Position numbers and translations under genes: made by a program
The notes under the pieces: generated by a model
The model's input: only the letters and a program-made list of their open reading frames with translations
Told to the model about the DNA's origin: nothing
The model's database searches: none
Shown: piece after piece, positions 40,553-50,221 of the stretch
Layout: the number at the start of each line of letters is the position of its first letter
How positions within the stretch are numbered: the first letter of the stretch is position 1
Assembly (NCBI GenBank): GCA_017525915.1
Contig: JAFXSC010000026.1
Location: 1 to 64,000, forward strand
Reading direction: 5' to 3'
Length of the DNA stretch: 64,000 nucleotides
Source of the DNA: Ruminococcus sp.
Lineage (GTDB): Bacteria > Bacillota > Clostridia > Oscillospirales > Ruminococcaceae

Positions 40553-43234
40553 TCAGTCCTCGCGGTATTCCTCAACAACGTATATCTCGAAGATATCGCC
40601 TTCCTTGACGTCGGCGAACTTTTCGAGACTGATACCGCACTCATAGCCCTCGGCAACTTCCTTTGCATCGTCCTTGAAACGCTTCAGACCTGCGATCTTG
40701 TCGTCTGCGATGATGATGCCTTCACGCACAACTCTTACCTGTGCGCCTCTTGTTACCTTGCCGCTGAGAACATAGCTTCCTGCTACCATGCCGACGTTGG
40801 ATATCTTGTATACCTGACGCACCTCGACTCTTCCGAGCTCAACATCGCGGAACTTCGGAGCGAGCATACCCTTCATGGCGGTGGATATCTCCTCGATAGC
40901 GTCGTATATGATGCGGTAGAGACGGATATCAACTCCGTCGCGGACAGCGCTCTCTGCTGCAACGGGATCGGGTCTTACATTGAAGCCTACGATGATAGCA
41001 TTTGAAGCAGCTGCGAGCATTACGTCGCTCTCCTTGACAGCACCGACAGCTCCGTGGATAACCCTTACTCTTACCTCATCGTTGGAGAGCTTCTCGAGAG
41101 ACTGCTTTACAGCCTCGACAGAACCCTGAACGTCTGCCTTTACTACGATAGGAAGCTCCTTGATCTCACCCTCGGCGATCTGGCTGAACAGGTTGTCGAG
41201 AGTTACCTTGCGGTAAGCGTTGAACTGCTCCTGCTTCTGCTCGTGTTTTCTCTGCTCAACGAGCTCGCGGGCAAGTCTCTCGTCCTCAACAGCGTTGAAG
41301 ATATCGCCTGCGCTCGGGACCTCTGCAAGACCTGTTATCTCAACAGGTACGGAAGGACCGGCAGCCTTTACCGATCTGCCCTTGTCGTTGGTCATAACTC
41401 TTACACGACCGACAGCAGTGCCTGCGATGAGAACATCGCCCTGTTTAAGAGTACCGTTCTGAACGAGAAGGGTAGCGATAGGACCTCTGCCCTTGTCGAG
41501 ACGTGCCTCGATGACAGTACCCTTTGCAAGTCTGTCGGGATTGGCTTTGAGCTCCTTGACCTCAGCAACGAGGAGTACGTTCTCGAGCAGCTCGTCGATG
41601 CCCTCGCCGGTCTTTGCGGATACGGGAACGCATATTACATCGCCGCCCCAGTCCTCACATACGAGGTCGTACTTGGTGAGCTCCTCCTTGATACGGTCGG
41701 GGTTAGCGCCCTCCTTATCCATCTTGTTGATAGCAACGATAATGGATACTCCGGCAGCCTTCGCGTGGTTGATGGACTCAACGGTCTGCGGCATGATACC
41801 GTCATCAGCGGCAACTACAAGAATAGCGATATCGGTGATATTCGCACCTCTTGCACGCATTGAAGTGAACGCCTCATGTCCGGGAGTATCAAGAAAGGTG
41901 ATGTCCTGTCCGTTGATGTTCACCTGGTAAGCACCGATGTGCTGTGTGATTCCGCCTGCCTCACCTGCGGCAACGTGAGCGTTTCTGATGCGGTCGAGGA
42001 TAGAGGTCTTGCCGTGGTCAACGTGTCCCATTACAACTACAACAGGGCAGCGCGGCTGGAGGTTGATGTCCTCATCATCGGTATCGTCGATAAGACGCTC
42101 CTCAATGGTAACGATAACTTCCTTCTCTACCTTAGCACCGAGCTCCTCAGCAACGAGAGCGGCTGTATCGAAGTCTATCTCCTGATTGATGGAAGCCATA
42201 ACGCCGAGGCCCATGAGCTTCTTGATAACGTCGGTAGCGGTAGCCTTCAGACGTGTAGCGAGCTCGCCGACCGTAATGCTGTCGGGAATGAGAACCTTGA
42301 GCTGCTGCTTTCTTGCACGCTCAAGCTCAAGTCTCTTGAGCTTCTCGGTCTCGGTCTCCTTGCGGGAATACTGCTGACGGTTCCTCTGAGCGGATTTCTG
42401 ATTGATCTTCTGCTTCTTCGAGGAGTAATTCTCGCTGTTATGCTTGTTCGAGGTAGCCATGTTATCGTAGCGCTCGTTGTACTTGTCGAGGTCTACATAG
42501 CTTCCCCTGGTATCAACTGTACGGCGCTGTGTAGAGGTCTGGGCAGTCTCGGAGCTGAACGCCGCATTGAACTTTGTGCGCTCACCTCTGTCCTGAGCCT
42601 TTGCCTGTTCCTTTTTCTTCTCAGGCTTCTTCTGCTTGGGCTGCTCGGGCTTTTCTTCAGTCTTTTTGGGCTGTTCGGGCTTTACTTCTGCCTTCTTCGG
42701 CTGTTCAGGCTTTACTTCTGCCTTCTTTGTCTGCTCAGGCTTTACTTCTGCCTTCTTCGGCTGCTCGGGCTTTACCTCTGCCTTCTTCGGCTGCTCGGGC
42801 TTTACCTCTGCCTTCTTCGGCTGCTCAGTCTTGACATCAGCCTTCTTCGGCTGTTCAGGCTTTATCTCTGCCTTCTTCGGCTGCTCAGGCTTTATCTCTG
42901 CCTTCTTCGGAGCAGGCTTCTTTTCGGCACCTGTCTCAGCCTTCACCTCGGGCTTGGGCTCTGTCTTTGCGGCAGCCGGCTTCTTTTCGGCAGCCGGCTT
43001 CTTCTCCTGCTTCTTTGCGGGTCTGGGATCGTTCTTCGAGGCGAAATACTCATCAAATGAGCTCACAGACCTGCTGCTCGTATAATGCTCGAGTATACGG
43101 TCCATTTCCTCCTCAGTAAGAGCGCTTGAGGGCTTCTTCTTGCTGTCGCCTCTTTCCGCAAAGAAATCTACTAATTCCTGCGAAGTGATCTCGAGATCCT
43201 TCGCTGCATCACTCAGCTTTATTTTTTTTGCCAT
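40553..43234 (-). CDS. infB: Translation initiation factor IF-2
   Basis: An 893-residue GTPase. The long N-terminal part is low complexity and holds a nine-fold decapeptide repeat (residues about 112-201). The IF2-N module ([22 protein letters not shown]) precedes the G domain with [18 protein letters not shown] and NKMDK. C-terminal OB and IF2-C domains follow. ATG 43234 lies 10 bp after GGAGGT; the earlier in-frame ATG overlaps that site. It delivers fMet-tRNA to the 30S subunit. Confidence 0.96.
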   Translation of the reverse strand: MAKKIKLSDAAKDLEITSQELVDFFAERGDSKKKPSSALTEEEMDRILEHYTSSRSVSSFDEYFASKNDPRPAKKQEKKPAAEKKPAAAKTEPKPEVKAETGAEKKPAPKKAEIKPEQPKKAEIKPEQPKKADVKTEQPKKAEVKPEQPKKAEVKPEQPKKAEVKPEQTKKAEVKPEQPKKAEVKPEQPKKTEEKPEQPKQKKPEKKKEQAKAQDRGERTKFNAAFSSETAQTSTQRRTVDTRGSYVDLDKYNERYDNMATSNKHNSENYSSKKQKINQKSAQRNRQQYSRKETETEKLKRLELERARKQQLKVLIPDSITVGELATRLKATATDVIKKLMGLGVMASINQEIDFDTAALVAEELGAKVEKEVIVTIEERLIDDTDDEDINLQPRCPVVVVMGHVDHGKTSILDRIRNAHVAAGEAGGITQHIGAYQVNINGQDITFLDTPGHEAFTSMRARGANITDIAILVVAADDGIMPQTVESINHAKAAGVSIIVAINKMDKEGANPDRIKEELTKYDLVCEDWGGDVICVPVSAKTGEGIDELLENVLLVAEVKELKANPDRLAKGTVIEARLDKGRGPIATLLVQNGTLKQGDVLIAGTAVGRVRVMTNDKGRSVKAAGPSVPVEITGLAEVPSAGDIFNAVEDERLARELVEQRKHEQKQEQFNAYRKVTLDNLFSQIAEGEIKELPIVVKADVQGSVEAVKQSLEKLSNDEVRVRVIHGAVGAVKESDVMLAAASNAIIVGFNVRPDPVAAESAVRDGVDIRLYRIIYDAIEEISTAMKGMLAPKFRDVELGRVEVRQVYKISNVGMVAGSYVLSGKVTRGAQVRVVREGIIIADDKIAGLKRFKDDAKEVAEGYECGISLEKFADVKEGDIFEIYVVEEYRED
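42632..42901 (-). repeat. Nine 30-bp tandem repeats in infB
   Basis: Encodes nine near-identical decapeptides of the form [10 protein letters not shown] (variants [40 protein letters not shown]). A charged, probably disordered linker. Copy number is likely to vary between strains. Confidence 0.9.
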
Positions 43235-43316
43235 AGGCTCTAATACCTCCATAGGTCATTCCGCTTCATGCGGAAGTATTATCGTTTCATGTAAAAGCCT
43301 GAAATACAGGCTGGGA

Positions 43317-43637
43317 TCATTTTTCTGCGCCAAGTATACGTCCGAAAGCTTCGGCAAAGCCCTTATCCGTTACCGCAACGACGGCGGTGGATTTTCCGCA
43401 CAGCCCTGCGAGCTCATCCTTTGAAAGTCCGCTGGCAAGCACGGGAACGCCGTATCTTCCGCAGACGAACTCCGTCTCCTTGATCGTTTTCGGTGAAGCG
43501 TCACTGGCAGTTATCACACAGAAGGCTTTTCCCTCCGCCGCGCACTGCTTCACGCTGTCGAATCCCTTGACAGTCTTTCGCGCTTTGTTGCAGATCGTAA
43601 GGAGATCAGCCGTTTTCCTGTTCTTTTCCAAGTTCAT
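43317..43637 (-). CDS. ylxQ: L7Ae/L30e-family RNA-binding protein (YlxQ)
   Basis: A 106-residue protein of the L7Ae/L30e fold (KGFDSVKQCAAEGKAFCVITASDAS, then VLASGLSKDELAGLCGK). The family binds K-turns in RNA. It lies between ylxR and infB as in Bacillus. Its ATG lies 32 bp inside the ylxR end, in another frame, an unusually long overlap. Confidence 0.88.
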   Translation of the reverse strand: MNLEKNRKTADLLTICNKARKTVKGFDSVKQCAAEGKAFCVITASDASPKTIKETEFVCGRYGVPVLASGLSKDELAGLCGKSTAVVAVTDKGFAEAFGRILGAEK

Positions 43638-43890
43638 CAGCCATCACTCCGTAAACGCTGTCATCTATCCTGCATGAGAAAGCCTTTTCAAGTCTCCGTG
43701 CCTTCCGTGCCTTTTCAAGGCACTCTGTGCTGCGGCAGATGTAAGCACCTCTGCCCGGCTTCTTTCCGTTAAAATCGAGGGAAATATCGCCCTCCGGGGA
43801 CTTTACCGCGCGTATGAGCTCCTTTTTGGGCTTCATCTCGTTACAGCCGAGGCACATTCTCATGGGTATCTTTTTCGGCTTCATGCTCAT
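43606..43890 (-). CDS. ylxR: YlxR/RnpM family protein
   Basis: A 94-residue basic protein with MRMCLGCNEMKPKKELIRAV (about residues 11-30) and GRGAYICRSTECLEKA, the YlxR pattern. YlxR binds RNA; in Bacillus it (RnpM) modulates RNase P. It overlaps the nusA stop by 4 bp. Confidence 0.92.
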   Translation of the reverse strand: MSMKPKKIPMRMCLGCNEMKPKKELIRAVKSPEGDISLDFNGKKPGRGAYICRSTECLEKARKARRLEKAFSCRIDDSVYGVMADELGKEQENG

Positions 43891-45140
43891 TCCTCAGCAG
43901 CTTCCTCAGCGGGTGTCACCTCTGCCTCGTCAAGTGAGAGAGCATTCTCTACGAGCTCCAGCTCGTCTTCGCCTTCCTCAGCGGCAGTTCTTACAGGCTC
44001 CGGCACCTTGAAATCGGGGCTGAGCTCGGGAGCTTCCTCTCCTGTGAGAGTATCGAGCTGCGGCTTTATGTCGATCTTGTAGCCTGTGAGCTTAGCGGCA
44101 AGCTTTGCGTTCTGACCCTTGTTTCCGATAGCGAGCGAGAGCTGATTGTTCGGAACTACAACTGTGCAGGTCTTCTCCTCCTCGGAGGTGATGACGGTCT
44201 TAAGGACCTCAGCAGGAGCGAGAGCTCTTGCGATAAACTCCTCGGGCTTCTCGCTCCAGGGGATGATGTCTATCTTTTCGCCGTTCAGCTCGCTTACAAC
44301 AGCGGTTATTCTCGAACGCTTGGCACCAATGCAGGAGCCTACCGCGTCAACGTTGGGGTCTTTTGACCATACAGCCATTTTTGTTCTCGAACCGGCTTCA
44401 CGGGATACCGACTTCACTTCGACGATGCCGTCGTATATCTCGGGAACTTCAAGCTCGAACAGACGCTTTACGAGGTCCTTATGGGTACGGGAGATCTTGA
44501 CTACCGGCTTCTTGTTCTTGCCTATGATACCGGTGATATAGACCTTGACCGGCTTGCCCTCGACGAGGGTTTCACCGGGTATCTGCTCGTTGCGGAACAG
44601 ATAGAGCTCTGTGCCGTCGTAAACGACTGTAACAGTGCCTCTGCCGGGCTCGACCTGAGAAACGGTAGCTGTGATGCACTCATGCTCCTTCTGCTCGAAC
44701 TTGCTGAGCATCTGCTCGCGGTTGATCTCTCTGAGGTCGCCCTTGATCGACTGTTTTGCAGAAAGGGCAGCCATTCTTCCGAGCTTGGAGATATCTATTT
44801 CCTTCAGGAGGATATCGCCCACGCGGGCATCGGGCTTTATGGTCTTTGCAACGTCTATATTTATCTCGTTCTCGTCGATCGGGTAGTCATCAATGACCTC
44901 CTGTGCGATGAACATCTGAAATCTCTTTTCAGCCGGGTCGATCTCGACGCGGATATTCTCCTCGCTGTGGGGATAAGCCTTTCTTGCGGCCTTGAGCATA
45001 GCGGACTTCACCTTTTCGATGAGAAGTTCGGTTTCAACGCTGTTTTCCTCTCCGAGAAGCGCCAGTGCCTCGAAGAACTCGCTTCCGCTGAATGCCGGCA
45101 CGTCGTTTGTGACCTTTGCAGATTTCTTCTTTGTACTCAT
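43887..45140 (-). CDS. nusA: Transcription termination/antitermination factor NusA
   Basis: A 417-residue protein, longer than the usual 350-370 through an acidic C-terminal tail (about residues 370-417). It has the N-terminal RNA polymerase domain, S1 (VTVVYDGTELYLFRNEQIPG), and two KH domains (GSCIGAKRSRI and LSLAIGNKGQNAKLA). ATG 45140 follows TGGAGGA; an upstream TTG at 45164 overlaps that site. It modulates pausing and intrinsic termination. Confidence 0.95.
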   Translation of the reverse strand: MSTKKKSAKVTNDVPAFSGSEFFEALALLGEENSVETELLIEKVKSAMLKAARKAYPHSEENIRVEIDPAEKRFQMFIAQEVIDDYPIDENEINIDVAKTIKPDARVGDILLKEIDISKLGRMAALSAKQSIKGDLREINREQMLSKFEQKEHECITATVSQVEPGRGTVTVVYDGTELYLFRNEQIPGETLVEGKPVKVYITGIIGKNKKPVVKISRTHKDLVKRLFELEVPEIYDGIVEVKSVSREAGSRTKMAVWSKDPNVDAVGSCIGAKRSRITAVVSELNGEKIDIIPWSEKPEEFIARALAPAEVLKTVITSEEEKTCTVVVPNNQLSLAIGNKGQNAKLAAKLTGYKIDIKPQLDTLTGEEAPELSPDFKVPEPVRTAAEEGEDELELVENALSLDEAEVTPAEEAAEE

Positions 45141-45190
45141 TTCAGTAGATTCCTCCAGTAACAATATATTTATTTTTGGTTATACTATCA

Positions 45191-45667
45191 TTATATTTCG
45201 AGATACAGCTTGACAAATGCAATATCCGCGAGAGGGAACTTCCTCTCCGTTCCGTCTTCAAGTATGAGCGAAACGCCCTCTCTGTCAGCACCGGAAAGCT
45301 CAGCTGTGAACTCCCTTTCGCCGTCAGCGCCGCGTATCAGTCTCAGTCTTACGGTATCTCCCTTGCAGACCTCAAAGTGTTCCTCCTTGACCAGCTCGCG
45401 TTCAAGGCCGGCAGAGCCGACCTCCAGCACATAGCTCTGCGATATCGGGTCGGCAGCGTCAAGAGCATCGCTGATAGGTGCGGTAGCTCTTTCGCAGTCG
45501 TCGATGGAGATGCCCTCGTCCTGGTCTATGAAAACTCTCAGGTACCACATCGCGCCTTCCTTCTCGTAGCAGACGTCCCAGAGGTAATAGCCGAGTTCAT
45601 CGGTTATCGGCTTTATAAGGTCGTATACCTTCTGTTCTGTACCGCCGAATTTCTTATACTTCATCAT
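45191..45667 (-). CDS. rimP: Ribosome maturation factor RimP
   Basis: A 158-residue protein: YYLWDVCYEKEGAMWYLRVFID (about residues 27-48, second half trimmed) and the conserved ISIDDCERAT and LEVGSAGLERELV. RimP is needed for 30S maturation. AAAGGAGACTG precedes ATG. First gene of the operon, behind a leader with a terminator-like hairpin. Confidence 0.93.
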   Translation of the reverse strand: MMKYKKFGGTEQKVYDLIKPITDELGYYLWDVCYEKEGAMWYLRVFIDQDEGISIDDCERATAPISDALDAADPISQSYVLEVGSAGLERELVKEEHFEVCKGDTVRLRLIRGADGEREFTAELSGADREGVSLILEDGTERKFPLADIAFVKLYLEI

Positions 45668-45699
45668 CAGTCTCCTTTCTGTTTTTCTCCTTGGAAAAC

Positions 45700-45732
45700 A
45701 TAAAAACGAAAGACCGGAGGCTTCCGGTCTTT
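45700..45732 (-). promoter_or_regulatory. Terminator-like hairpin in the rimP-nusA leader (attenuator candidate)
   Basis: On the minus strand AAAGACCGGA (45732-45723) pairs with TCCGGTCTTT (45718-45709) around AGCC, then CGTTTTTATG. The T tract is broken by CG, so it is a weak intrinsic terminator. It lies between the promoter and the rimP start. In Bacillus subtilis, NusA is reported to lower its own expression through a leader terminator of this operon. Confidence 0.7.
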
Positions 45733-45754
45733 TGCTTTAACTATCATCATTAAT

Positions 45755-45783
45755 ATTATACCACCTGTTTTCAGAAAAATCAA
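45755..45783 (-). promoter_or_regulatory. Promoter of the rimP-nusA-infB operon
   Basis: Minus strand TTGATT (45783-45778) and TATAAT (45760-45755), 17-bp spacer. The remaining sequence to 45901 holds no gene. Confidence 0.75.
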
Positions 45784-45901
45784 GTGTTTTCGGAAATTTT
45801 TTTGTATTTTTACGGATATTTTCTTTTCAGGCAGAAAGAGACCGCTGCCGGCATTGTTTTAACGGACGGTGTGATATTTCTTCCGTGTTTTGTTCTATCG
45901 C

Positions 45902-45930
45902 TTGACATATGCCGGGACGTATTGTATAAT
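45902..45930 (+). promoter_or_regulatory. Promoter of the solute-binding protein gene
   Basis: TTGACA at 45902-45907 and TATAAT at 45925-45930 with a 17-bp spacer. Confidence 0.85.
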
Positions 45931-45982
45931 GTATAAGATGCCGTACTTTTTCTTCGGTGCGGACATGAAAGGAGCATTTACT

Positions 45983-47395
45983 ATGAAGAAGACTATAAGA
46001 GTATTCGCAGGTCTTGCCGCAATCTCTGCACTCGCAACAGCTCCGCTGTCATGCAGCAGCAAGCACCGCAGCGTTAACTCTGACAATGAACAGAACAGTT
46101 CTCAGGTCCAGACAGATATACCCGCGACCTCAGAAGCCGCAGTAAAGGATATGAATATTACCTGGCTCGCCGACTACGCCCTTGCCCCTGCCGATAACGG
46201 CAGTATCCCGCCTGCACTTGCGCTGTTTCAGGACAGCTTCGGCGGCAGTGTGAGCTATGTTCTCGCTGAGCCGGGCAAAAAGCTCGATAAACTCACAAAT
46301 ATGATAAACGCCGGCGAAACAGTCGATATGCTGCCATATGACACCGGTGACCTTCCCGAGGGAGTTCTGAAAGGACTCTATGCGCCGCTCGACCCCTACT
46401 ACAATTACCTTGAAATGAACAAATCCGGGCTCTGGGACGGTATGAAGCCCACCATCGACAGGCTCGCATACAACGGTCAGCACTACGTCATACCCTATTC
46501 CGTTTCAGACCCGCAGATACTCACATACAGCAGAAAGCTCATCAAGGACAACGAGCTCGATGACCCATACAAGCTCTATACCGAGGGAAAATGGACGTGG
46601 GACACCTTCATGGACATCATGGAGAAGTTCGTTGAGAAGGCTCCTGCCGGCACCAAGAGATACGGCATCAACGGCTGGTTCGGACAGTCCGCACTGCTTT
46701 CGACCGGTCACACCGTCGTAAAGTCCGAGGGCGGCAGGCTCGTGAACAATATCAGCGACCCTTCTCTCGAAAAGGCTGAAAAGCTCATGCAGGACATCGT
46801 TCAGAAGGGACTTTACCGCACAGGCTGGCGTGATTACTACCCGACTGACCTGTCAACGCTGTTCTTTGCTTCGGCAGACTATACCCTCGGCGCTTCAAAC
46901 GCTAAAAACGGCGATGCCGACCTCATGGCTGTGCCTTTCCCGAAGTCTCCGGATGCAGACGGGTATTACGGTGTCTCCGCCTTCAATGCAAAGATGCTCG
47001 CGGCTAATTCTTCGCACGGCGAGGCTGTTGCAACATATATAATGTGTGAAAGATACGCAGCGACCGACAAAAAGCTCGCGGAAGCCGCAAAGAAGTCTGC
47101 GACCGCTGTGAAAAAGACCGGAAACAGCATCGACAAGAGCTACGTCACCGAGGAACAGTACGACGCGCTCATGAGCTATACCGACCCTTCAAAGGTCGTT
47201 CCGGCGTTTGATTTCGGCTGTGGAATGGGCGGCAAAATGTATTCTCCGGGAGACTATAACTACGATTCTATGGGTGTTATCGACAAGCTCGAAAGGACCT
47301 TCCTTGACTATCCCGACAGGGCTGAATCGTGGGAGGCTCTCCGCGACGGACTTTCTGCCATCATCGACGCCGAGGCAGGCCGTTTCAACAAATGA
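45983..47395 (+). CDS. Extracellular solute-binding lipoprotein (ABC family 1)
   Basis: A 470-residue protein. Signal and lipobox MKKTIRVFAGLAAISALATA then APLSC. After a Ser/Asn linker, residues about 60-450 form a family 1 sugar-type binding fold (DPYKLYTEGKWTWDTFMDIMEKF; ALMSYTDPSKVVPAFDF). Such proteins capture oligosaccharides for ABC importers, but no permease or ATPase gene lies next to it, so it is an orphan receptor here. ATG 45983 follows AAAGGAGC at 8 bp. Its exact ligand is unknown. Confidence 0.85.
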   Translation: MKKTIRVFAGLAAISALATAPLSCSSKHRSVNSDNEQNSSQVQTDIPATSEAAVKDMNITWLADYALAPADNGSIPPALALFQDSFGGSVSYVLAEPGKKLDKLTNMINAGETVDMLPYDTGDLPEGVLKGLYAPLDPYYNYLEMNKSGLWDGMKPTIDRLAYNGQHYVIPYSVSDPQILTYSRKLIKDNELDDPYKLYTEGKWTWDTFMDIMEKFVEKAPAGTKRYGINGWFGQSALLSTGHTVVKSEGGRLVNNISDPSLEKAEKLMQDIVQKGLYRTGWRDYYPTDLSTLFFASADYTLGASNAKNGDADLMAVPFPKSPDADGYYGVSAFNAKMLAANSSHGEAVATYIMCERYAATDKKLAEAAKKSATAVKKTGNSIDKSYVTEEQYDALMSYTDPSKVVPAFDFGCGMGGKMYSPGDYNYDSMGVIDKLERTFLDYPDRAESWEALRDGLSAIIDAEAGRFNK

Positions 47396-47489
47396 TAACA
47401 GTACAGCTGCATTTTTGGTGAAATTGCTGTGTTTTGCTCTGTCGAAATCTGACGATGTGCATAAAATTTCAAAAGTATAACAAAAATGC

Positions 47490-47518
47490 GTGACAATCAG
47501 TACAAGCTGTGATATAAT
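47490..47518 (+). promoter_or_regulatory. Promoter of the VanY-like gene
   Basis: GTGACA at 47490-47495 and TATAAT at 47513-47518, 17-bp spacer. Confidence 0.65.
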
Positions 47519-47587
47519 GATATCAGGGCGTTTATACCCTTATTAAGGCGGTCTTTCGCCAAACATACAAAAGAAAGGGATATATAT

Positions 47588-48772
47588 ATGGGCAGCAATT
47601 ATAATAATTACAATAACGATCCGAACCGTCAGCGTCCGAGAAAAAGAGTTTCAAAACAAACTCTGCGCCGCCGTCAGCTCGGTGCTCTGTGCGTCATCGC
47701 ATTCCTTGTGCTCCTGCTTGTTATCCTTGTGGCTAAGGCCTGCTCAAAGGACAGCGACAAGGGCGGAGATACGACCCCGACTGATGCTACCACGACCTCC
47801 ACGACCACTACCGTCCAGCAGACTGAAGCCCTGACTACTGTCACCACGACTACCACCAAGGCTGCCGGCGCTAATGACAGCGGCTTCAAGCTCGACAAGT
47901 ACAGCATATATATTGATGTCGGCGGCATGGGCATAGCCTATGTCCAGCAGTACCCCGAAGGCTCCTCCGAGGAGGACGAGGTATGGTCCACATCTGATGC
48001 AAAGATCGCTACCGTTGATGCATACGGTCATGTTACCGGCGTTTCCGGCGGTGAGTGCTATGTTACCCTCAGCTCCAGGAAGGATCCCTCCAAGGAGGTA
48101 ATGATAAAGGTAACAGTAACCGGTCCCGCAAATACTGCAAATTCAGCAGACGGCGACAAGGATACAGATAATAAAGGCAATAATAAAACAAATGACAACG
48201 AGCCTCAGCAGTTAGCTGAGGCTCCTGCTCCTTCTAAGATACAGGGCGAAGGATACCACTATGAGGGCGATGTCCTCATAGTCAACAAGACCTATTCGAT
48301 ACCCGCAAGCTACAACCCCGGTGCGCTCGACCCCACCTGCAATGAATGGTTCAACAAGCTCGTTCAGGGCGCGAGCAGGGACGGAATAAACATCTTCCTT
48401 TCATCAGGATTCCGCAGCTACGGCTATCAGGAAGGTCTTTACAATACCTATGCCGCAAATGACGGTGTTGCAAAGGCTGACACCTACTCCGCGCGTCCCG
48501 GCCACTCTGAGCATCAGACAGGTCTTGCGATAGACGTGAACGAGGTCAGCGACCTGTTCATCGGAACTCCCGAGGCACAATGGATAGAGGATCACTGCTG
48601 GGAATACGGCTTCATTCTCCGCTATCCCAAGGGCAAGCAGGACATTACCGGATATAAGTACGAGCCGTGGCATATACGCTATGTCGGCTATGATATGTCA
48701 AAGAAGATACACGACCGCGGAGGTATCACCCTCGAAGAATACTTCGGACTTACCTCACAGTATCAATCATAA
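47588..48772 (+). CDS. Membrane-anchored D-Ala-D-Ala carboxypeptidase (VanY/M15B) with Ig-like domain
   Basis: A 394-residue protein. Asn/Arg-rich cytoplasmic start, one membrane segment (about residues 32-49), a Thr-rich linker, a BIG2-type Ig-like domain (about 100-178: VWSTSDAKIATVDAYGHVTG), and a C-terminal M15B peptidase (about 215-390) with SSGFRSYGYQ, the zinc motif PGHSEHQTGLAIDV and the catalytic EPWHIRYVG. It trims the terminal D-Ala of wall peptides. A terminator follows. Confidence 0.9.
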   Translation: MGSNYNNYNNDPNRQRPRKRVSKQTLRRRQLGALCVIAFLVLLLVILVAKACSKDSDKGGDTTPTDATTTSTTTTVQQTEALTTVTTTTTKAAGANDSGFKLDKYSIYIDVGGMGIAYVQQYPEGSSEEDEVWSTSDAKIATVDAYGHVTGVSGGECYVTLSSRKDPSKEVMIKVTVTGPANTANSADGDKDTDNKGNNKTNDNEPQQLAEAPAPSKIQGEGYHYEGDVLIVNKTYSIPASYNPGALDPTCNEWFNKLVQGASRDGINIFLSSGFRSYGYQEGLYNTYAANDGVAKADTYSARPGHSEHQTGLAIDVNEVSDLFIGTPEAQWIEDHCWEYGFILRYPKGKQDITGYKYEPWHIRYVGYDMSKKIHDRGGITLEEYFGLTSQYQS

Positions 48773-48780
48773 AACAAACA

Positions 48781-48810
48781 CGGGCGCACGATGTGCGCCC
48801 GTTATTTTTA
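48781..48810. terminator. Terminator between convergent genes
   Basis: CGGGCGCAC (48781-48789) pairs with GTGCGCCCG (48793-48801), followed by TTATTTTTA. Confidence 0.85.
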
Positions 48811-50130
48811 CTGTTCTTCGTCTTTGTCCTGCGGCAGGGGAGTGATTTTCTCAACGCGACAGGCTTCTATCCTGTGGTGGGAAATACCGATGACCTCGAT
48901 GCGGAGACCGTCGGCTTCTATCGCTATCTGTGCGCCCTCACGCGGAACGTCTCCCATTTCGTCAATGACGTATCCGCCGAAGGTATCGTACTTCTCTGCC
49001 GGCAGCGTTATACCGAGCTCCTCGCTGACCTCCGCGACCGTCGTCGAACCGGGTATCAGCCATGTGTTCTCGCCTGTCTTCTCCATCCGCGGCTGAGGAA
49101 TATCGTCCTCGTCGTCGGAAAAATCGCCCACAAGCTGCTCAACAAGGTCAGTTACCGTGATTATGCCGCTCATTCCGCCGTATTCATCGACCACGACCGC
49201 GAAGTGGTCCGCGCCGCTCTGCTTCATCTGCTCGAAAAGCCGGTCAGCCTTCATGGTCTCGTGAACGAAATAAGGCTCACGGACGGCATTTTTCATTATA
49301 TTCTCACGGCTCTTGTCGTCAAGCCGGAAATAGTCCTTCGCGTGGAGGACGCCGATAACGTCGTCAACGCTTCCTCCGCAGACCGGGAACATCGAATGTC
49401 TTGTACGGTGGATAGTCTCCTCCCAGACCGATATATCATCGCTTTCCCACAGCACGGAGACCTCTGTGCGGTGGGTGCAGATCTGTCCTGCCGTCATATC
49501 GTCAAAGGCGAAAACGTTCTTGATTATGCGGTTCTCGTCCTCGTCTATCGTACCCTTTTCTGCACCGGCATCGGACATCATGAGGATCTCCTCCTCGGTG
49601 ACGGCATCTTCCTCTGCGGAGGGGTCAATGCCCATGATACGCAGTATACCGCCGGATATGGCTTCCGTGAGTATGACCGCCGGGGCGGAGAGTATCATGA
49701 CGAGCCGCAGGAAGCCGCTCATCGCAAGGGCTATCTTCTCAGGTGATTTTGCTGCGATGTGCCGCGGTATGAGGTCGCAGAACACAAGTATCAGGAAACA
49801 TTCCGCAAGAGCAGTCGCAAATGTAGCGATAACGCCGGAAAGCTCCTCCGAGAGCCCGGCATCCGAAAGTGCAACGGCTGCTTTCCCTGCAAAGCCGTAA
49901 ACGCCGAAGGCTGCGGCTGTAAGGGAGACCGTCACGGAAGCCGCCTTTGCCGAAGCAAGGAAGCGTGACGGCGAAGCAGTCATGCGCCTGAGTCTTTCAC
50001 CGCGCCTGTTCCCGCCGGAAGCAAGCTTTTCGAGCCGCGGATCGCTGATCGCGACCGCTGCTGTCTGAGCACAGGTTATCGCTGCACCGATAGTGAGAAG
50101 TATTATTTGCAGTAAAAACTGCGTAAGCAT
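48808..50130 (-). CDS. CNNM/CorC-HlyC family membrane protein with CBS pair
   Basis: A 440-residue protein: N-terminal DUF21 membrane domain (about 1-190; several segments including LRLVMILSAPAVILTEAISGG), a CBS pair (about 205-325: MTAGQICTHRTEVSVLWE; ADHFAVVVDEYGGMSGIITVTDLVEQLVGD) and a C-terminal CorC/HlyC domain (about 340-425). Relatives move or sense Mg2+ and other divalent ions. It was called hemolysin C by older annotation, which is misleading. Confidence 0.88.
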   Translation of the reverse strand: MLTQFLLQIILLTIGAAITCAQTAAVAISDPRLEKLASGGNRRGERLRRMTASPSRFLASAKAASVTVSLTAAAFGVYGFAGKAAVALSDAGLSEELSGVIATFATALAECFLILVFCDLIPRHIAAKSPEKIALAMSGFLRLVMILSAPAVILTEAISGGILRIMGIDPSAEEDAVTEEEILMMSDAGAEKGTIDEDENRIIKNVFAFDDMTAGQICTHRTEVSVLWESDDISVWEETIHRTRHSMFPVCGGSVDDVIGVLHAKDYFRLDDKSRENIMKNAVREPYFVHETMKADRLFEQMKQSGADHFAVVVDEYGGMSGIITVTDLVEQLVGDFSDDEDDIPQPRMEKTGENTWLIPGSTTVAEVSEELGITLPAEKYDTFGGYVIDEMGDVPREGAQIAIEADGLRIEVIGISHHRIEACRVEKITPLPQDKDEEQ

Positions 50131-50221
50131 ATTAGTCTCCTTGTCATTATTTCTGTTGAACTCCGGATAAATGTCCGTTCAATATAATGAATGCTAAATA
50201 GTGCCGGGAAATTGACGCAGA

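Noticed and set aside
42632-42901. CRISPR-like array in the 30-bp repeats
   Set aside because: There are no spacers; the repeats are in-frame tandem codons of infB.
41876-43060. Long plus-strand frames opposite infB
   Set aside because: They are the antisense of the Lys/Glu/Pro-rich repeats in infB, with no start signals, so they are shadows.
47588-48772. Vancomycin resistance cluster suggested by VanX- and VanY-like genes
   Set aside because: The two peptidases are 26 kb apart, differ in type, and no vanH, vanA, vanR or vanS gene is present; they are cell-wall enzymes.
48808-50130. Hemolysin
   Set aside because: The HlyC name is historical; the domain set is DUF21, CBS pair and CorC/HlyC, as in ion-related membrane proteins.
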